In this document: positions 1 through 8,166 of the stretch, piece after piece
Numbering within the stretch: position 1 is the stretch's first letter
Layout of the letters: the number at the start of each line of letters is the position of its first letter
Source of the DNA: Bryobacterales bacterium
Lineage (GTDB): Bacteria > Acidobacteriota > Terriglobia > Bryobacterales > Bryobacteraceae
DNA: 44,010 nt
Reading direction: 5' to 3'
Assembly: GCA_027452065.1 (NCBI GenBank)
Contig: DAIDHC010000175.1
Location: 1-44,010 of the forward strand
Program-made: the position numbers and the translations under genes
The notes under the pieces: generated by a model
The model's input: the letters and a program-made list of their open reading frames with translations, nothing else
What the model was told of the DNA's origin: nothing
Database searches by the model: none

Positions 1-2
1 TC

Positions 3-1562
3 AGCGATCCTTTTGACCGCCGTGTCATGGTTTTCACCCCCGGCCAAAATCTCGTGCCCAACATCGGCATCACCAACGCCGCCAGCCGGGAGGTGTTCGC
101 TCTCGGTTCGGTTACCTTCGGCGGAACTATTAACGCGAGCGACACCGTCACCATTACCATTCAGGGCCCCTCGCAGACTTCCGGCACCAATTACACTTAC
201 ACAGTCGTCAAGACCGACACCATCGCTTCGGTCATCTCCAATATGGTCGGCCAGATCAACGGCGCCAACAGCGGCGCCGGCGACCCTAACGTCTACGCGC
301 TCAACGAATCCGCCATCAGCGAAATCGTCCTGGTCGCCAAAGCCCCCGGCCCTCAGGGCAATCTCGTCGCTTACTCCGCAACCTCGTCTGCAACGGCCCA
401 GATCTCGGCTACCGCCGCCGGCGCCAATCTCGATGGAGGGCAGAACGCCTCCCAGATTGCTCCGAGCACCATCATGACCATCTTCAGCTACGGCGGCATC
501 ACCGACCAGGATCCCGCGGCCGCGCCCGCCGGCCAGACGCTCCCGCGCCAGTTGGCCGGCGTCGAGCTTTACATCGACGGCACGCGCGCGCCGCTCGTCT
601 ACGTCTCCCAAAACCAGATCAACGCGCAGATGCTGTCCCGTGTCTACGACTCCACAAGTGTCACCACATGGATTCGCTCGGTCCGCAAAGACGGCTCCGT
701 CATCTATAGCGCCGCTGTCGCTGTGCCCATCGTTCCCGGCAATCCCGGAATTTTCGCCAGCCCCGGCACAGAGCCCAGAGCCGCTGTCGCTGTCCACGCC
801 AGCAGCAACGCCACCAACGTCGTCTCGGTAGACGGTACCGTCACCGCCGGCAACACCGCCACCATAAAGGTTGGTTCCAGCAGTTATAGCTACACCGTCG
901 TTTCCGGAGACACACTTACCACCATCGAAAATCAGTTGATCAAGCTCATGAACGCTGATCCCGCCTCTCCTGTCACAGCTTCGGCCGCCGGCGCTTTCAA
1001 CCGCATCGTCCTCACCGCAAAGGCGGCCGGCGCGGCCGGTGAAGGAACTTCCGTCACCACTTCCACCAGCACCGGCGCTACGGTTCTGCTCACCGTCCTC
1101 GGCCCTCCCACCATGTGCTGCGCCAACAAAGCCGGCGCGCCGGTAACCGCGGCCAATCCCGCGGCTCCCGGCGAGTTGATCAACCTGTTCGCTACCGGCC
1201 TCGGCATCGTACAATCCTCCGACGGCACCTGGCAGAACGTTGATGGCGTCCCTTACGCCGGCCCACCCAACTCGGCCGCTCAGCCCGTCGACGCGCTGGT
1301 GAACGGCACCAGCACCGCCAACGTGATTAATGCCGGTCTCCAGCCCGGTGCCGTCGGCATCTACCTCGTTCAATTGCAGATGGGCAACAACCTGAAGACC
1401 AATCTTCAGAGCCAGCTCCGAATCGCCCAGAACACTTACACGAGTAACATCGTCATCCTCCCGGTCGCTGTACCCACGGCTACGTCGGCGTCCACGACAC
1501 TCCCCGCCGTGGCCCCGCCGGCTCGTCGCGGAAACGGTGGCCGCGACGCTCCCCGGCACTAA
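3..1562 (+). CDS. TIGR03437-type (Solibacter C-terminal domain) exported protein, 5' partial
   Basis: The reading frame is open from base 3 to the stop at 1562, so the N-terminus lies outside the window; an in-frame ATG at 27 is probably internal. Counting from that ATG, residues 12-25 (with NAAS) and 145-245 (with LPRQLAGVELYIDG, then APLVYVSQNQINAQ) match the usual TIGR03437 pattern of a predicted extracellular beta domain. The family's biochemical role is unknown. Residues 27-132 and 265-360 are two copies of another module: a Thr-rich beta strand, YTYTVV/YSYTVV, a helix with DTIAS/DTLTT, then IVLVAKAPGPQGN/IVLTAKAAGAAGE. They appear inserted into the TIGR03437 scaffold. The C-terminal tail is Pro/Arg-rich. 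The family assignment is by motif recognition only; which larger surface protein it terminates cannot be seen. Confidence 0.75.
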   Translation, partial: SDPFDRRVMVFTPGQNLVPNIGITNAASREVFALGSVTFGGTINASDTVTITIQGPSQTSGTNYTYTVVKTDTIASVISNMVGQINGANSGAGDPNVYALNESAISEIVLVAKAPGPQGNLVAYSATSSATAQISATAAGANLDGGQNASQIAPSTIMTIFSYGGITDQDPAAAPAGQTLPRQLAGVELYIDGTRAPLVYVSQNQINAQMLSRVYDSTSVTTWIRSVRKDGSVIYSAAVAVPIVPGNPGIFASPGTEPRAAVAVHASSNATNVVSVDGTVTAGNTATIKVGSSSYSYTVVSGDTLTTIENQLIKLMNADPASPVTASAAGAFNRIVLTAKAAGAAGEGTSVTTSTSTGATVLLTVLGPPTMCCANKAGAPVTAANPAAPGELINLFATGLGIVQSSDGTWQNVDGVPYAGPPNSAAQPVDALVNGTSTANVINAGLQPGAVGIYLVQLQMGNNLKTNLQSQLRIAQNTYTSNIVILPVAVPTATSASTTLPAVAPPARRGNGGRDAPRH

Positions 1563-1606
1563 CTGCTTGCCCCGCAGCCGCGCCTCTCGCCGCAGCCGGG
1601 CATTGT

Positions 1607-1612
1607 TATAGT
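1607..1612 (+). promoter_or_regulatory. -10-like box TATAGT for a possibly leaderless CDF mRNA
   Basis: TATAGT lies 7 nt before the GTG at 1620, so a normal transcription start would fall on or next to the start codon. No Shine-Dalgarno sequence is visible, and no good -35 box was found. The same arrangement recurs before 22792 and 41411. This is inference from spacing only. Confidence 0.35.
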
Positions 1613-1619
1613 TCATAGA

Positions 1620-2555
1620 GTGGACCGTCTGGCTCAGACCGCGCGCCGCGCCGCCCTCTTAGGCATCGCCGTCAGCGCCGCCTTGGCCGCGCTGAAAATC
1701 ACTGTCGGCCTCCGCGCGCACTCTACCGCCGTTGTCTCCGACGGCATCGAGTCGGCCGGAGATGTGCTCACCTCCGGCATTGTGCTGCTCGGTCTCATCC
1801 TGGCTTCCCGCCCCGCCGACGAGGAGCATCCCTACGGCCACGGCCGATTCGAAACGCTCTCCGCGCTGCTGGTGGGCGCCATCCTGTTCGGCTCCGGCTC
1901 CCTCATCTGCATCGGCTCTCTTCATGGCGTCACGGCCCCCGCCCGTCCCCCCGCCTCCTTCGCCGTCTGGCCGCTCGTCGTTTCCCTCGTCGCCAAAACT
2001 CTGCTCTGGTCCTGGAAGCGTTCGCTCGGCCGCCGCGTCCGCAGCGATGCGCTGCTGGCCGACGCCTCCAACGACGCCGTGGACATCCTGTCGGCCGCTG
2101 TCGCTCTGACCGGCCTTTCAGTAACCCTCTTCGATCCCGTCCGCTTCCGCGCCTCTGATAACGTCGGTGGCTTTGGCGTCGGGCTTGTCGTTGTCGGTCT
2201 CTCTCTCCGCATCGTGCGCGACACCGTCTCGCAGCTCGTGGACACGATGCCCGCCGAACAGATGCTCGCCGAAATCCGTCACATCGCGTTGGAGGTGCCC
2301 GGCGCGCTCGGCATCGAGAAATGTTTTGCCCGCAAGACAGGGTTCCATTACCACGTCGATCTTCACCTCGAAGTCGATCCCGACCTCACCGTCCGCGCCT
2401 CCCACGCCATCGCCACGCAAGTACGGATCGCGATCAAGGAGAATCTCGACTGGGTCGCCGACGTCCTGGTGCACGTCGAGCCGAGTCCGCTCGATACAAT
2501 GCGAAGGGATGGCTGCGAGGGTCCGTCGGCCCTCCAACCACACGATGGAAAATAG
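1620..2555 (+). CDS. cation diffusion facilitator (CDF) family transporter
   Basis: A 311-residue inner-membrane protein predicted to export divalent metal ions (Zn2+, Fe2+, Mn2+ or similar) by proton antiport. CDF hallmarks are visible: the TM2 metal-site region SDGIESAGD (D41, D48), the loop HPYGHGRFE (residues 70-78) and the TM5 repeat ADASNDAVD (D148, D152, D155). The C-terminal ~90 residues (from about 215) have the alpha/beta cytoplasmic metal-binding fold pattern, with FHYHVDLHLEVD. Length is typical of bacterial CDF proteins. The start is GTG at 1620, with a TATAGT box just upstream instead of a ribosome site. The 3' end overlaps the next gene (PolX) by 11 nt, so the two are probably cotranscribed. 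Metal specificity cannot be read from the sequence. Confidence 0.9.
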   Translation: MDRLAQTARRAALLGIAVSAALAALKITVGLRAHSTAVVSDGIESAGDVLTSGIVLLGLILASRPADEEHPYGHGRFETLSALLVGAILFGSGSLICIGSLHGVTAPARPPASFAVWPLVVSLVAKTLLWSWKRSLGRRVRSDALLADASNDAVDILSAAVALTGLSVTLFDPVRFRASDNVGGFGVGLVVVGLSLRIVRDTVSQLVDTMPAEQMLAEIRHIALEVPGALGIEKCFARKTGFHYHVDLHLEVDPDLTVRASHAIATQVRIAIKENLDWVADVLVHVEPSPLDTMRRDGCEGPSALQPHDGK

Positions 2556-4275
2556 CGAATTCGCCCGGCTGTTGTCGGAAACCGCCGATCTGATGGAGAT
2601 TGCCGCCGAGGACGGCTTCCGCATCCGCAGCTTTCGCAACGCCGCCGCTGCCCTCCTGGCCACTCCGGAGCGCGTCGAGGATATCCTGCGCGACCCGGCG
2701 CGCAAAATCACCGACATCCCCGGCATCGGTAAGGGCCTGGCCGCCGTGCTGGCGGAACTCCTCGCCCGCGGCTCCTTCGATCGCCGCGATCAGCTCCTGG
2801 AGAAATATCCGCCCACGGCTCTCGAACTCCTCAAGATCCAGGGTCTCGGCCCTAAGAGCATCGCGCTCATCTTCGAGCATTACCGCGTCAGCACCGTCGA
2901 CCAGCTTGAGCGCATCTGCCTCGAGCACAAGCTCCGGGACCTCCCGCGCATGGGCGCCAAGCTCGAAGAGAAAGTGCTCCGCTCGATCGCGCAATACCGC
3001 AAGAGCGCCGGCCGCTTCCTGCTGAGCTTTGGCGCCGCCGCCGCCGCCGAGCTCGGCGCTTACATCGCCAGGATTCCCGGTGTCGAGCGCGTCACCGCCG
3101 CCGGCAGCCTCCGCCGCGGCAAAGAAACGATCGGCGACGTGGACCTGCTTGCCACCGGCCCCAACCCCTCCGCCGCCATGGAGCCCTTCGTGAAGCACCC
3201 GGGGGTCATCGAGGTGCTCGGGCAGGGTTCGAATAAGGCCAGCGTCAAGTTCGGCGTCGAAGGACTGCAGGTCGATTTGCGCGCTCTCCCCTCCGACAGC
3301 TACGGCGCCGCCCTCCAGTACTTCACGGGCAGCAAGGAGCATAACGTGGCCTTACGAGCCCGGGCCCAGAAGCTCGGCCTCACGCTCAACGAGTACGGCC
3401 TTTTCCGCGTCGAAGGCAACGCCCTGGTCGCCGCCCGGCAGGAGGAAGACATCTACCGCGAGCTCGGCCTGGCCTGGATCCCGCCCGAGCTGCGCGAGAA
3501 CTCCGGCGAGATCGAAGCCGCGCTCGAAGGCCGCCTGCCCCGCCTGGTCGAACAGTCCGATATCCGTGGCGACCTTCACATGCACACCACGGAAACCGAC
3601 GGCCGCGCCACGCTCGAGGAAATGGCCGCCGCCGCCCGCGAGGGCGGCTACGAATACATCGCCATCACTGACCATTCGAAAGCTCTCGCGATGGCGAACG
3701 GCCTCGACGAGAATCGCGTCGTCGCTTTCGCCCGCCGCGTGCGCGAACTGAATCGCGACGGTCTCGGCATTCGAATTTTCTCAGGACTGGAGTGCGACAT
3801 CCGCCGAGACGGCGCCATGGACATCGCCGAAGACGCCCTCGCCGAGCTCGACCTCGTCGTCGCCAGCGTCCACAGTCACATGAATCTCGAATCCGCCGAG
3901 ATGACCGACCGCCTCCTCCGCGCTCTCGAATCCCCCTCCGTCCGCATTCTCGGCCATCCCACCGGCCGTCTTCTCCTCCACCGCGATCCCTTCCCCTTCG
4001 ACTTCGAGCGCGTCGCGGCCGAAGCCGTTCGCCGGGGCGTCTTCCTGGAGATCAACTCCAGCCCCGAGCGCCTCGACCTCCACGCCCCTCTGATCCGTGC
4101 TGCCCGCGCCCGCGGCGCCCGCTTCACCATCTCCACCGACGCCCACCATCCCAAGCACCTCGCCAACATCCGTTACGGAGTCACCATGGCCCGCCGGGGC
4201 TGGCTGGAAGCCTCCGATATCGTCAATACGCTCCCCGGCGCCGAATTCGCCCGCGCCCTCCGGAATCCGAAATGA
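2545..4275 (+). CDS. polX: DNA polymerase/3'-5' exonuclease PolX
   Basis: Family X DNA polymerase of 576 residues, a gap-filling repair enzyme with a C-terminal PHP nuclease domain. An N-terminal helix-hairpin-helix part contains DIPGIGKG (57-64) and IQGLGPKS (98-105). The polymerase palm has [16 protein letters not shown] (187-202), giving metal ligands D198 and D200, and a likely third Asp in LQVDLRA (D244). The PHP domain begins at about 340 with [12 protein letters not shown], followed by [25 protein letters not shown] and STDAHHPK, all conserved metal-binding segments. The ATG at 2545 is preferred because it begins the conserved N-terminus; the longer frame upstream only shadows the CDF gene. 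It overlaps CDF by 11 nt and the next gene by ATGA. Confidence 0.95.
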   Translation: MENSEFARLLSETADLMEIAAEDGFRIRSFRNAAAALLATPERVEDILRDPARKITDIPGIGKGLAAVLAELLARGSFDRRDQLLEKYPPTALELLKIQGLGPKSIALIFEHYRVSTVDQLERICLEHKLRDLPRMGAKLEEKVLRSIAQYRKSAGRFLLSFGAAAAAELGAYIARIPGVERVTAAGSLRRGKETIGDVDLLATGPNPSAAMEPFVKHPGVIEVLGQGSNKASVKFGVEGLQVDLRALPSDSYGAALQYFTGSKEHNVALRARAQKLGLTLNEYGLFRVEGNALVAARQEEDIYRELGLAWIPPELRENSGEIEAALEGRLPRLVEQSDIRGDLHMHTTETDGRATLEEMAAAAREGGYEYIAITDHSKALAMANGLDENRVVAFARRVRELNRDGLGIRIFSGLECDIRRDGAMDIAEDALAELDLVVASVHSHMNLESAEMTDRLLRALESPSVRILGHPTGRLLLHRDPFPFDFERVAAEAVRRGVFLEINSSPERLDLHAPLIRAARARGARFTISTDAHHPKHLANIRYGVTMARRGWLEASDIVNTLPGAEFARALRNPK

Positions 4276-4805
4276 AAATCATCTCCTCGCAGGAAAAATA
4301 CAAAAACTCGCTCTTCAATGTCACCGAGCAGATTGCCATGAGTCCCGATGGCTTTGAGATCAAGCGCGCCATCGTCGGCCACAACGGCTCGGCCGTCATG
4401 ATGGCCGTCGATGAGCGCAATCGCATTCTGCTCGTCCGCCAGTACCGGCTTCCCGCCGGCCGCTTCATCTGGGAGCTTCCCGCCGGCCGCGTCGATCCCG
4501 GTGAGACGCCCTTGCAGGCTGCCCGCCGCGAGCTCAAGGAGGAGACAGGTTTTCGCGCCCGCCACTGGAAGAAAATGGTCTCCTTCTATCCCAGCCCCGG
4601 CTACGTCGCCGAAAAGATGACCATCTACCTGGCCACCGGCCTCACCGCCGGCGAGGCTCAGCCCATGGAAGACGAGCGCATCGAATGCGAATGGTTCACC
4701 GCGCGCCAGATCGAGGACTGCATCCGAACCGGCGCCATCATCGACGCCAAAACGATGATCGGCCTGTTCACCTGGAAGCGCTTTTTCTCAGCGCGTCCAG
4801 CATAG
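4272..4805 (+). CDS. nudF: Nudix hydrolase, ADP-ribose pyrophosphatase
   Basis: A 177-residue cytoplasmic Nudix enzyme predicted to cleave ADP-ribose to AMP and ribose 5-phosphate. The Nudix box is a perfect match from G72 to F94 (G-x5-E-x7-REUxEExGU), including RRELKEETGF. Upstream segments (LLVRQYRLPAGRFIWELPAG) and downstream ones (SFYPSPGYVAEKM, then DERIECEWF) match ADP-ribose-type enzymes more closely than MutT. The start codon overlaps the polX stop (ATGA at 4272-4275), so translation is probably coupled. The last 38 nt overlap the convergent rdgB gene on the other strand. The exact substrate is by family inference. Confidence 0.88.
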   Translation: MKIISSQEKYKNSLFNVTEQIAMSPDGFEIKRAIVGHNGSAVMMAVDERNRILLVRQYRLPAGRFIWELPAGRVDPGETPLQAARRELKEETGFRARHWKKMVSFYPSPGYVAEKMTIYLATGLTAGEAQPMEDERIECEWFTARQIEDCIRTGAIIDAKTMIGLFTWKRFFSARPA

Positions 4806-5355
4806 CCCGCACGGCCTGAGTGCGGTGGCTCACCTCGATCTTCCGCGCCGCTTCGGTCTCGCCGAACGTGCATCCGAACGGCTCGTAATAGAAAAGAGGA
4901 TCGTAGCCGAACCCGTTGCTTCCCCGCGGCTCTTCGACGATCGTCCCTTCGACTTCGCCGCGGAACGTGCCGGCCAGCTCGCCGTCGCGCGCCAGCGCAG
5001 CCACGCATACGTATCGCGCCCTACGGTCCCGCGCACCCTGCATCCGCTCCAGAAGCAGCCGGTTGTTGTCCTCGTCCGTCGCCCCCGGCCCCGCAAAGCG
5101 CGCCGAATAAATCCCCGGCGCCCCGCCGAGCGCTTCCACTTCCAGCCCCGAGTCCTCGGCGAACAAGTACCCCGCCAACCCCGCCGAATAGTACCGCGCC
5201 TTCTGGATCGCGTTCTCCTCGAAGCTGGTCCCTGTCTCCTCGGACGCCGCCATGGTCTCCAGTCCCGGCCGCGTCTCCACAGTCACTCCATCGCGAAGCG
5301 TCAACCGGAACTCGCGCAGCTTCCCGGCGTTTGTCGTGGCGCAATACAGGATCAC
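4768..5355 (-). CDS. rdgB: XTP/dITP pyrophosphatase (RdgB/HAM1)
   Basis: A 195-residue enzyme that hydrolyses non-canonical purine nucleotides (XTP, dITP, ITP) to monophosphates, keeping damaged bases out of DNA and RNA. It carries the family signatures [10 protein letters not shown] (7-16), [20 protein letters not shown] (65-84, with catalytic D68), [11 protein letters not shown] (145-155) and SHRTQA (176-181). The start is GTG at 5355, overlapping the rph stop (GTGA), so it is probably translated by coupling to rph. The rph-rdgB pairing is common in bacteria. Its 3' end overlaps the convergent Nudix gene, another nucleotide-sanitising enzyme. Confidence 0.95.
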   Translation of the reverse strand: MILYCATTNAGKLREFRLTLRDGVTVETRPGLETMAASEETGTSFEENAIQKARYYSAGLAGYLFAEDSGLEVEALGGAPGIYSARFAGPGATDEDNNRLLLERMQGARDRRARYVCVAALARDGELAGTFRGEVEGTIVEEPRGSNGFGYDPLFYYEPFGCTFGETEAARKIEVSHRTQAVRAMLDALRKSASR

Positions 5356-6071
5356 GCCGCTCCGATTACGCCCCTTTGCATCGCGATTAACTCCGACACG
5401 CCCCGCCGCCCCAGCCCGAGCAGCTTTCCCAGTTGCTCATCGTCGAACGCAGTCTTTTCGGCCGTAGCCTGCAACTCGATGAACTGCCCCGCTCCCGTCA
5501 TCACCACATTCATGTCCACCTCGGCCGTTGAATCTTCTTCGTAGCAGAGATCCAACAGCGGCTCGCCGTCCACCACTCCCACGCTCGTCGCCGCCACCGC
5601 GTCCCTCATGGGGTTCGTCTTCAGCGCTCCCATCTTCGTCAGCCTCCCCAGCGCGATCGATAGCGCCACGTATGCCCCCGTAATGCTCGCCGTCCGCGTC
5701 CCACCGTCGGCCTGCAGCACGTCGCAGTCCACCACCACGCTCCGCTCGCCCAGCGCCTTCAGGTCCACAACGGCCCGCAGCGAGCGCCCGATCAGCCGCT
5801 GGATCTCCATCGTCCTGCCCGACTGCCGGCCTTTGATGATCTCCCTCGGCGTCCGCGTCGCCGTCGCCCGCGGCAACATCGCGTATTCCGCCGTCACCCA
5901 TCCCTGCCCGCTGCCCCGCAAAAACGGCGGCACCGTCTCCTCCACCGTCGCTGCGCACAACACCCTCGTGTTGCCCACCTCGATCAGCGCCGAGCCCTCC
6001 GCCGTCTTCAAATAATTCGTCTCGATGCGCACCGCGCGCATCTCATCCGCTCTCCGCCCGTCCAGTCTCAT
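5352..6071 (-). CDS. rph: ribonuclease PH
   Basis: A 239-residue phosphorolytic 3'-5' exoribonuclease that trims tRNA 3' ends, expected to form a ring hexamer. Visible family features are the N-terminal [32 protein letters not shown] (50-69), [16 protein letters not shown] (85-100), the phosphate-binding [16 protein letters not shown] region (121-136) and the metal-site [11 protein letters not shown] (D180, D186). The ATG at 6071 is chosen because it gives the standard N-terminus. A longer frame to 6230 would add 53 residues, but that stretch encodes a separate peptide in another frame. Its start overlaps the stop of the 47-aa gene upstream and its stop overlaps rdgB. Confidence 0.96.
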   Translation of the reverse strand: MRLDGRRADEMRAVRIETNYLKTAEGSALIEVGNTRVLCAATVEETVPPFLRGSGQGWVTAEYAMLPRATATRTPREIIKGRQSGRTMEIQRLIGRSLRAVVDLKALGERSVVVDCDVLQADGGTRTASITGAYVALSIALGRLTKMGALKTNPMRDAVAATSVGVVDGEPLLDLCYEEDSTAEVDMNVVMTGAGQFIELQATAEKTAFDDEQLGKLLGLGRRGVSELIAMQRGVIGAA

Positions 6072-6211
6072 GAGCCGCCCGATTGCAGGGAAAAGTAAAA
6101 CAACAGGCTCATCAATGCGATCCCGATGAGCACCAGGAGCAGGCACGGAATCGCCGCCTTGTTGGAAGCCTTCGCTGCGGGCTTCTCGCGTTTTGCCTTG
6201 AATTTCGCCAT
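6068..6211 (-). CDS. 47-aa single-pass membrane peptide coupled to rph
   Basis: A short gene reading [10 protein letters not shown]..., 47 codons plus TGA. The first 20 residues are Lys/Arg/Ala-rich (8 Lys/Arg); residues 21-41 form one hydrophobic helix ([20 protein letters not shown]), and a short polar tail follows. The basic N-terminus suggests an N-in inner-membrane topology. The stop overlaps the rph start in an ATGA arrangement (6071-6068), which argues that it is translated and couples rph expression. No clear Shine-Dalgarno is seen before the ATG. I do not recognise the family. The small size and operon position with rph-rdgB are the main evidence. Confidence 0.7.
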   Translation of the reverse strand: MAKFKAKREKPAAKASNKAAIPCLLLVLIGIALMSLLFYFSLQSGGS

Positions 6212-6293
6212 GAAAATTGTGCGACGCCAAGCCTGGGAGCCCTCGTCTCCCGCCCGGTCGTCACTCTTCCAGTGTAATGCCCCGCGCCCGCCG

Positions 6294-8162
6294 TCACACC
6301 AGACGCGCCGCTTGCCGGAAGAACTCCTCCAACGCGTCCAGCGTGGCCGGCTCCAGATCTTTCAACGTCACCGCCGTCACCGCCCGCCCGCGCTGTTCGA
6401 GCGCCTGGATGGTCGCCAGATACTGCGCCTGGTGATAATCGGCCGGGTAATCCAACTCCCGCGGCTTCTCCACTGTCTCCGCCAGCAGGATCGTCGAAAA
6501 ACACCGTCCGTGCCCTATGATCATCTCGTGGTAGGAGTGATTCATCGCTGGTCCCTCGTAAATGTCCACCGGAATTTTCAGCCGGCTCAGGAACAGCGCC
6601 TCCGCCGCCCGCGCCATCTTCACCCGCACTGCCCGGCCCCGTGCCGAAAACCGCGTGTCCCCGAAAAACGTCAACTCCGCGTATTCGTTTCGCCCGGCGA
6701 TGGCCGCCTGAACCATCGCCGCGTAAATCTGCGGCGCCGTCCTCCCGGCCGCTTCGACGCCCCAGTGGTGCAGCGTCACCCTCCCGCGCCACTTCGACCG
6801 CCGCTCGGTGCCCAGTATCTCCCGCCACGCCGCCGTCTTCTGGATCCCACCCAGCCGTTTCGACTCCCCGTGGATCCGGTTTGCGATCGCCTTGTACAAC
6901 TCCACACCCGGTTGCGTCACAAAGTTCATGTCCCGCAGCCACGCCAGACCGAACACGCAATAGTGAATGAACTGCATGTAGCGCGACAGCACCATCCGAC
7001 GCGGCAGCGTCAGCACCGCCACCGGATAGCCCGCCCGCCTCAGTGCCGCCGCCTTCTCCCGTTGCCCGTCCAGCGAGCCCTTCTCCTGGACGCACAGAAA
7101 CGCACGATCCTGCCCGGGTTCCTTACGTGACCGGTAGTGCGGCAGCCGCACCTTCTCGTCGATGATGATCTTGATTCCCCACGCCTCGCTCTTACCCAGA
7201 CTCTCCTCGAACTCCTGCTTCGTCCAGAGCGCCGCCCCGGCCAGAGCCTTCGGCAGTACCAGCGTCACCTTGTCGCGCCGCGCCTCGATCTGCGCGTGCA
7301 AAAACGACGACAGCCGCCACGCCGCGTCGATGTCGCCGTCGCCCAAATTCGCCCCTGCGATCCACGCCCCCAAATCCACGCCGCACAGCCCCAATGGATA
7401 CAGGCTCCCCCGAGTCAACGGGCTGCTGTGCCGTCCCGCCGTGCTGTAGTGCCCGTCCATCTGCAGCTCGATGCGCCGGTACCCGCGTTTCCGCGCGAAC
7501 TGATCCAGCAGCGACCCCGGCACCGTCATGTAGATGAAATTCGCCCGCGAGTCGATCCCCAGCCCGTCGTACAACGCCGCCAGTTGCTCCAGGTTCACCA
7601 CCGGCTCGTAGGACGTCATCCCCAGCGCCATCCCCACCACCAGCGTCCTCTTCAGCGCCGACGCCAGATCCAGTTTGCTCCGCCGCTGGATGTCGTCGAG
7701 AATATGCTTCAGCTTCGCCGGGTCGGTCGAGTCCAGCGCGTAATACCTCGGCCCTTTCTTGAGCAGCCCCAGCGCCTGGTACATGCTCTTGTCTTCCGCC
7801 GAGCCGCCCATCCCCGCCCAGATCACAAACCGCAGCCTCACGCCGTGCGCCTTCTTCAACCCGGAACGAAGCGTCTCCAGCTCCAGCCCGATCTCCTCGG
7901 CCCACTCCGGATGCTCTCCCGCCTGCCAGCCCAGATGGAACACGCCCAGCAGGTCCTTCTTCACCTTCCGGCCCGTCTCGTCCATCTCCATCGTCACGTG
8001 GATCAGCCGGTTCTTCGAAGGATCGAGCGCCTCCACGCCCTTGCGCTGCACCCGCCACTCGAGCGCCTTCAGCCGCGCCACCAGGTCCAGGTGCTTCAGT
8101 TCCGCAAAGTGCGTCTCAGTCTCTTTGGAATCGTTGTAAAAGTGCAGTGCCAGATCGGCCAT
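6294..8162 (-). CDS. SIS-fold / phosphoglucose isomerase-like protein
   Basis: A 622-residue cytoplasmic protein. Residues 110-127 (RLRFVIWAGMGGSAEDKS) form a sugar-isomerase (SIS) phosphate-binding loop. Around residue 250 there is HSSPLTRGSLYPLGLCGVD, and around 375-415 a region (MQFIHYCVFGLAWLRDMNFV, then QPGVELYKAIANRI) resembles the phosphoglucose isomerase fold. The segment MNHSYHEMIIGHGRC near the C-terminus recalls the catalytic His region of bifunctional glucose/mannose-6-phosphate isomerases. The standard PGI signatures are absent, so isomerase activity is unproven. The protein is longer than typical PGI (~450-550 aa). ATG 8162 sits 4 nt after the preceding stop; a GTG at 8189 would add nine residues and overlap the hyuB-like gene. 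Confidence 0.6.
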   Translation of the reverse strand: MADLALHFYNDSKETETHFAELKHLDLVARLKALEWRVQRKGVEALDPSKNRLIHVTMEMDETGRKVKKDLLGVFHLGWQAGEHPEWAEEIGLELETLRSGLKKAHGVRLRFVIWAGMGGSAEDKSMYQALGLLKKGPRYYALDSTDPAKLKHILDDIQRRSKLDLASALKRTLVVGMALGMTSYEPVVNLEQLAALYDGLGIDSRANFIYMTVPGSLLDQFARKRGYRRIELQMDGHYSTAGRHSSPLTRGSLYPLGLCGVDLGAWIAGANLGDGDIDAAWRLSSFLHAQIEARRDKVTLVLPKALAGAALWTKQEFEESLGKSEAWGIKIIIDEKVRLPHYRSRKEPGQDRAFLCVQEKGSLDGQREKAAALRRAGYPVAVLTLPRRMVLSRYMQFIHYCVFGLAWLRDMNFVTQPGVELYKAIANRIHGESKRLGGIQKTAAWREILGTERRSKWRGRVTLHHWGVEAAGRTAPQIYAAMVQAAIAGRNEYAELTFFGDTRFSARGRAVRVKMARAAEALFLSRLKIPVDIYEGPAMNHSYHEMIIGHGRCFSTILLAETVEKPRELDYPADYHQAQYLATIQALEQRGRAVTAVTLKDLEPATLDALEEFFRQAARLV

Positions 8163-8166
8163 CGGA

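Noticed and set aside
2118-2726. Long - strand frame antisense to the CDF and polX genes
   Set aside because: It is low-complexity, Arg/Asp/Val-rich sequence expected opposite GC-rich coding DNA, with no recognisable domain.
5352-6230. RNase PH extended upstream by 53 residues
   Set aside because: The extra N-terminus has no family match and lies out of frame over the 47-aa membrane gene; ATG 6071 gives the standard protein.
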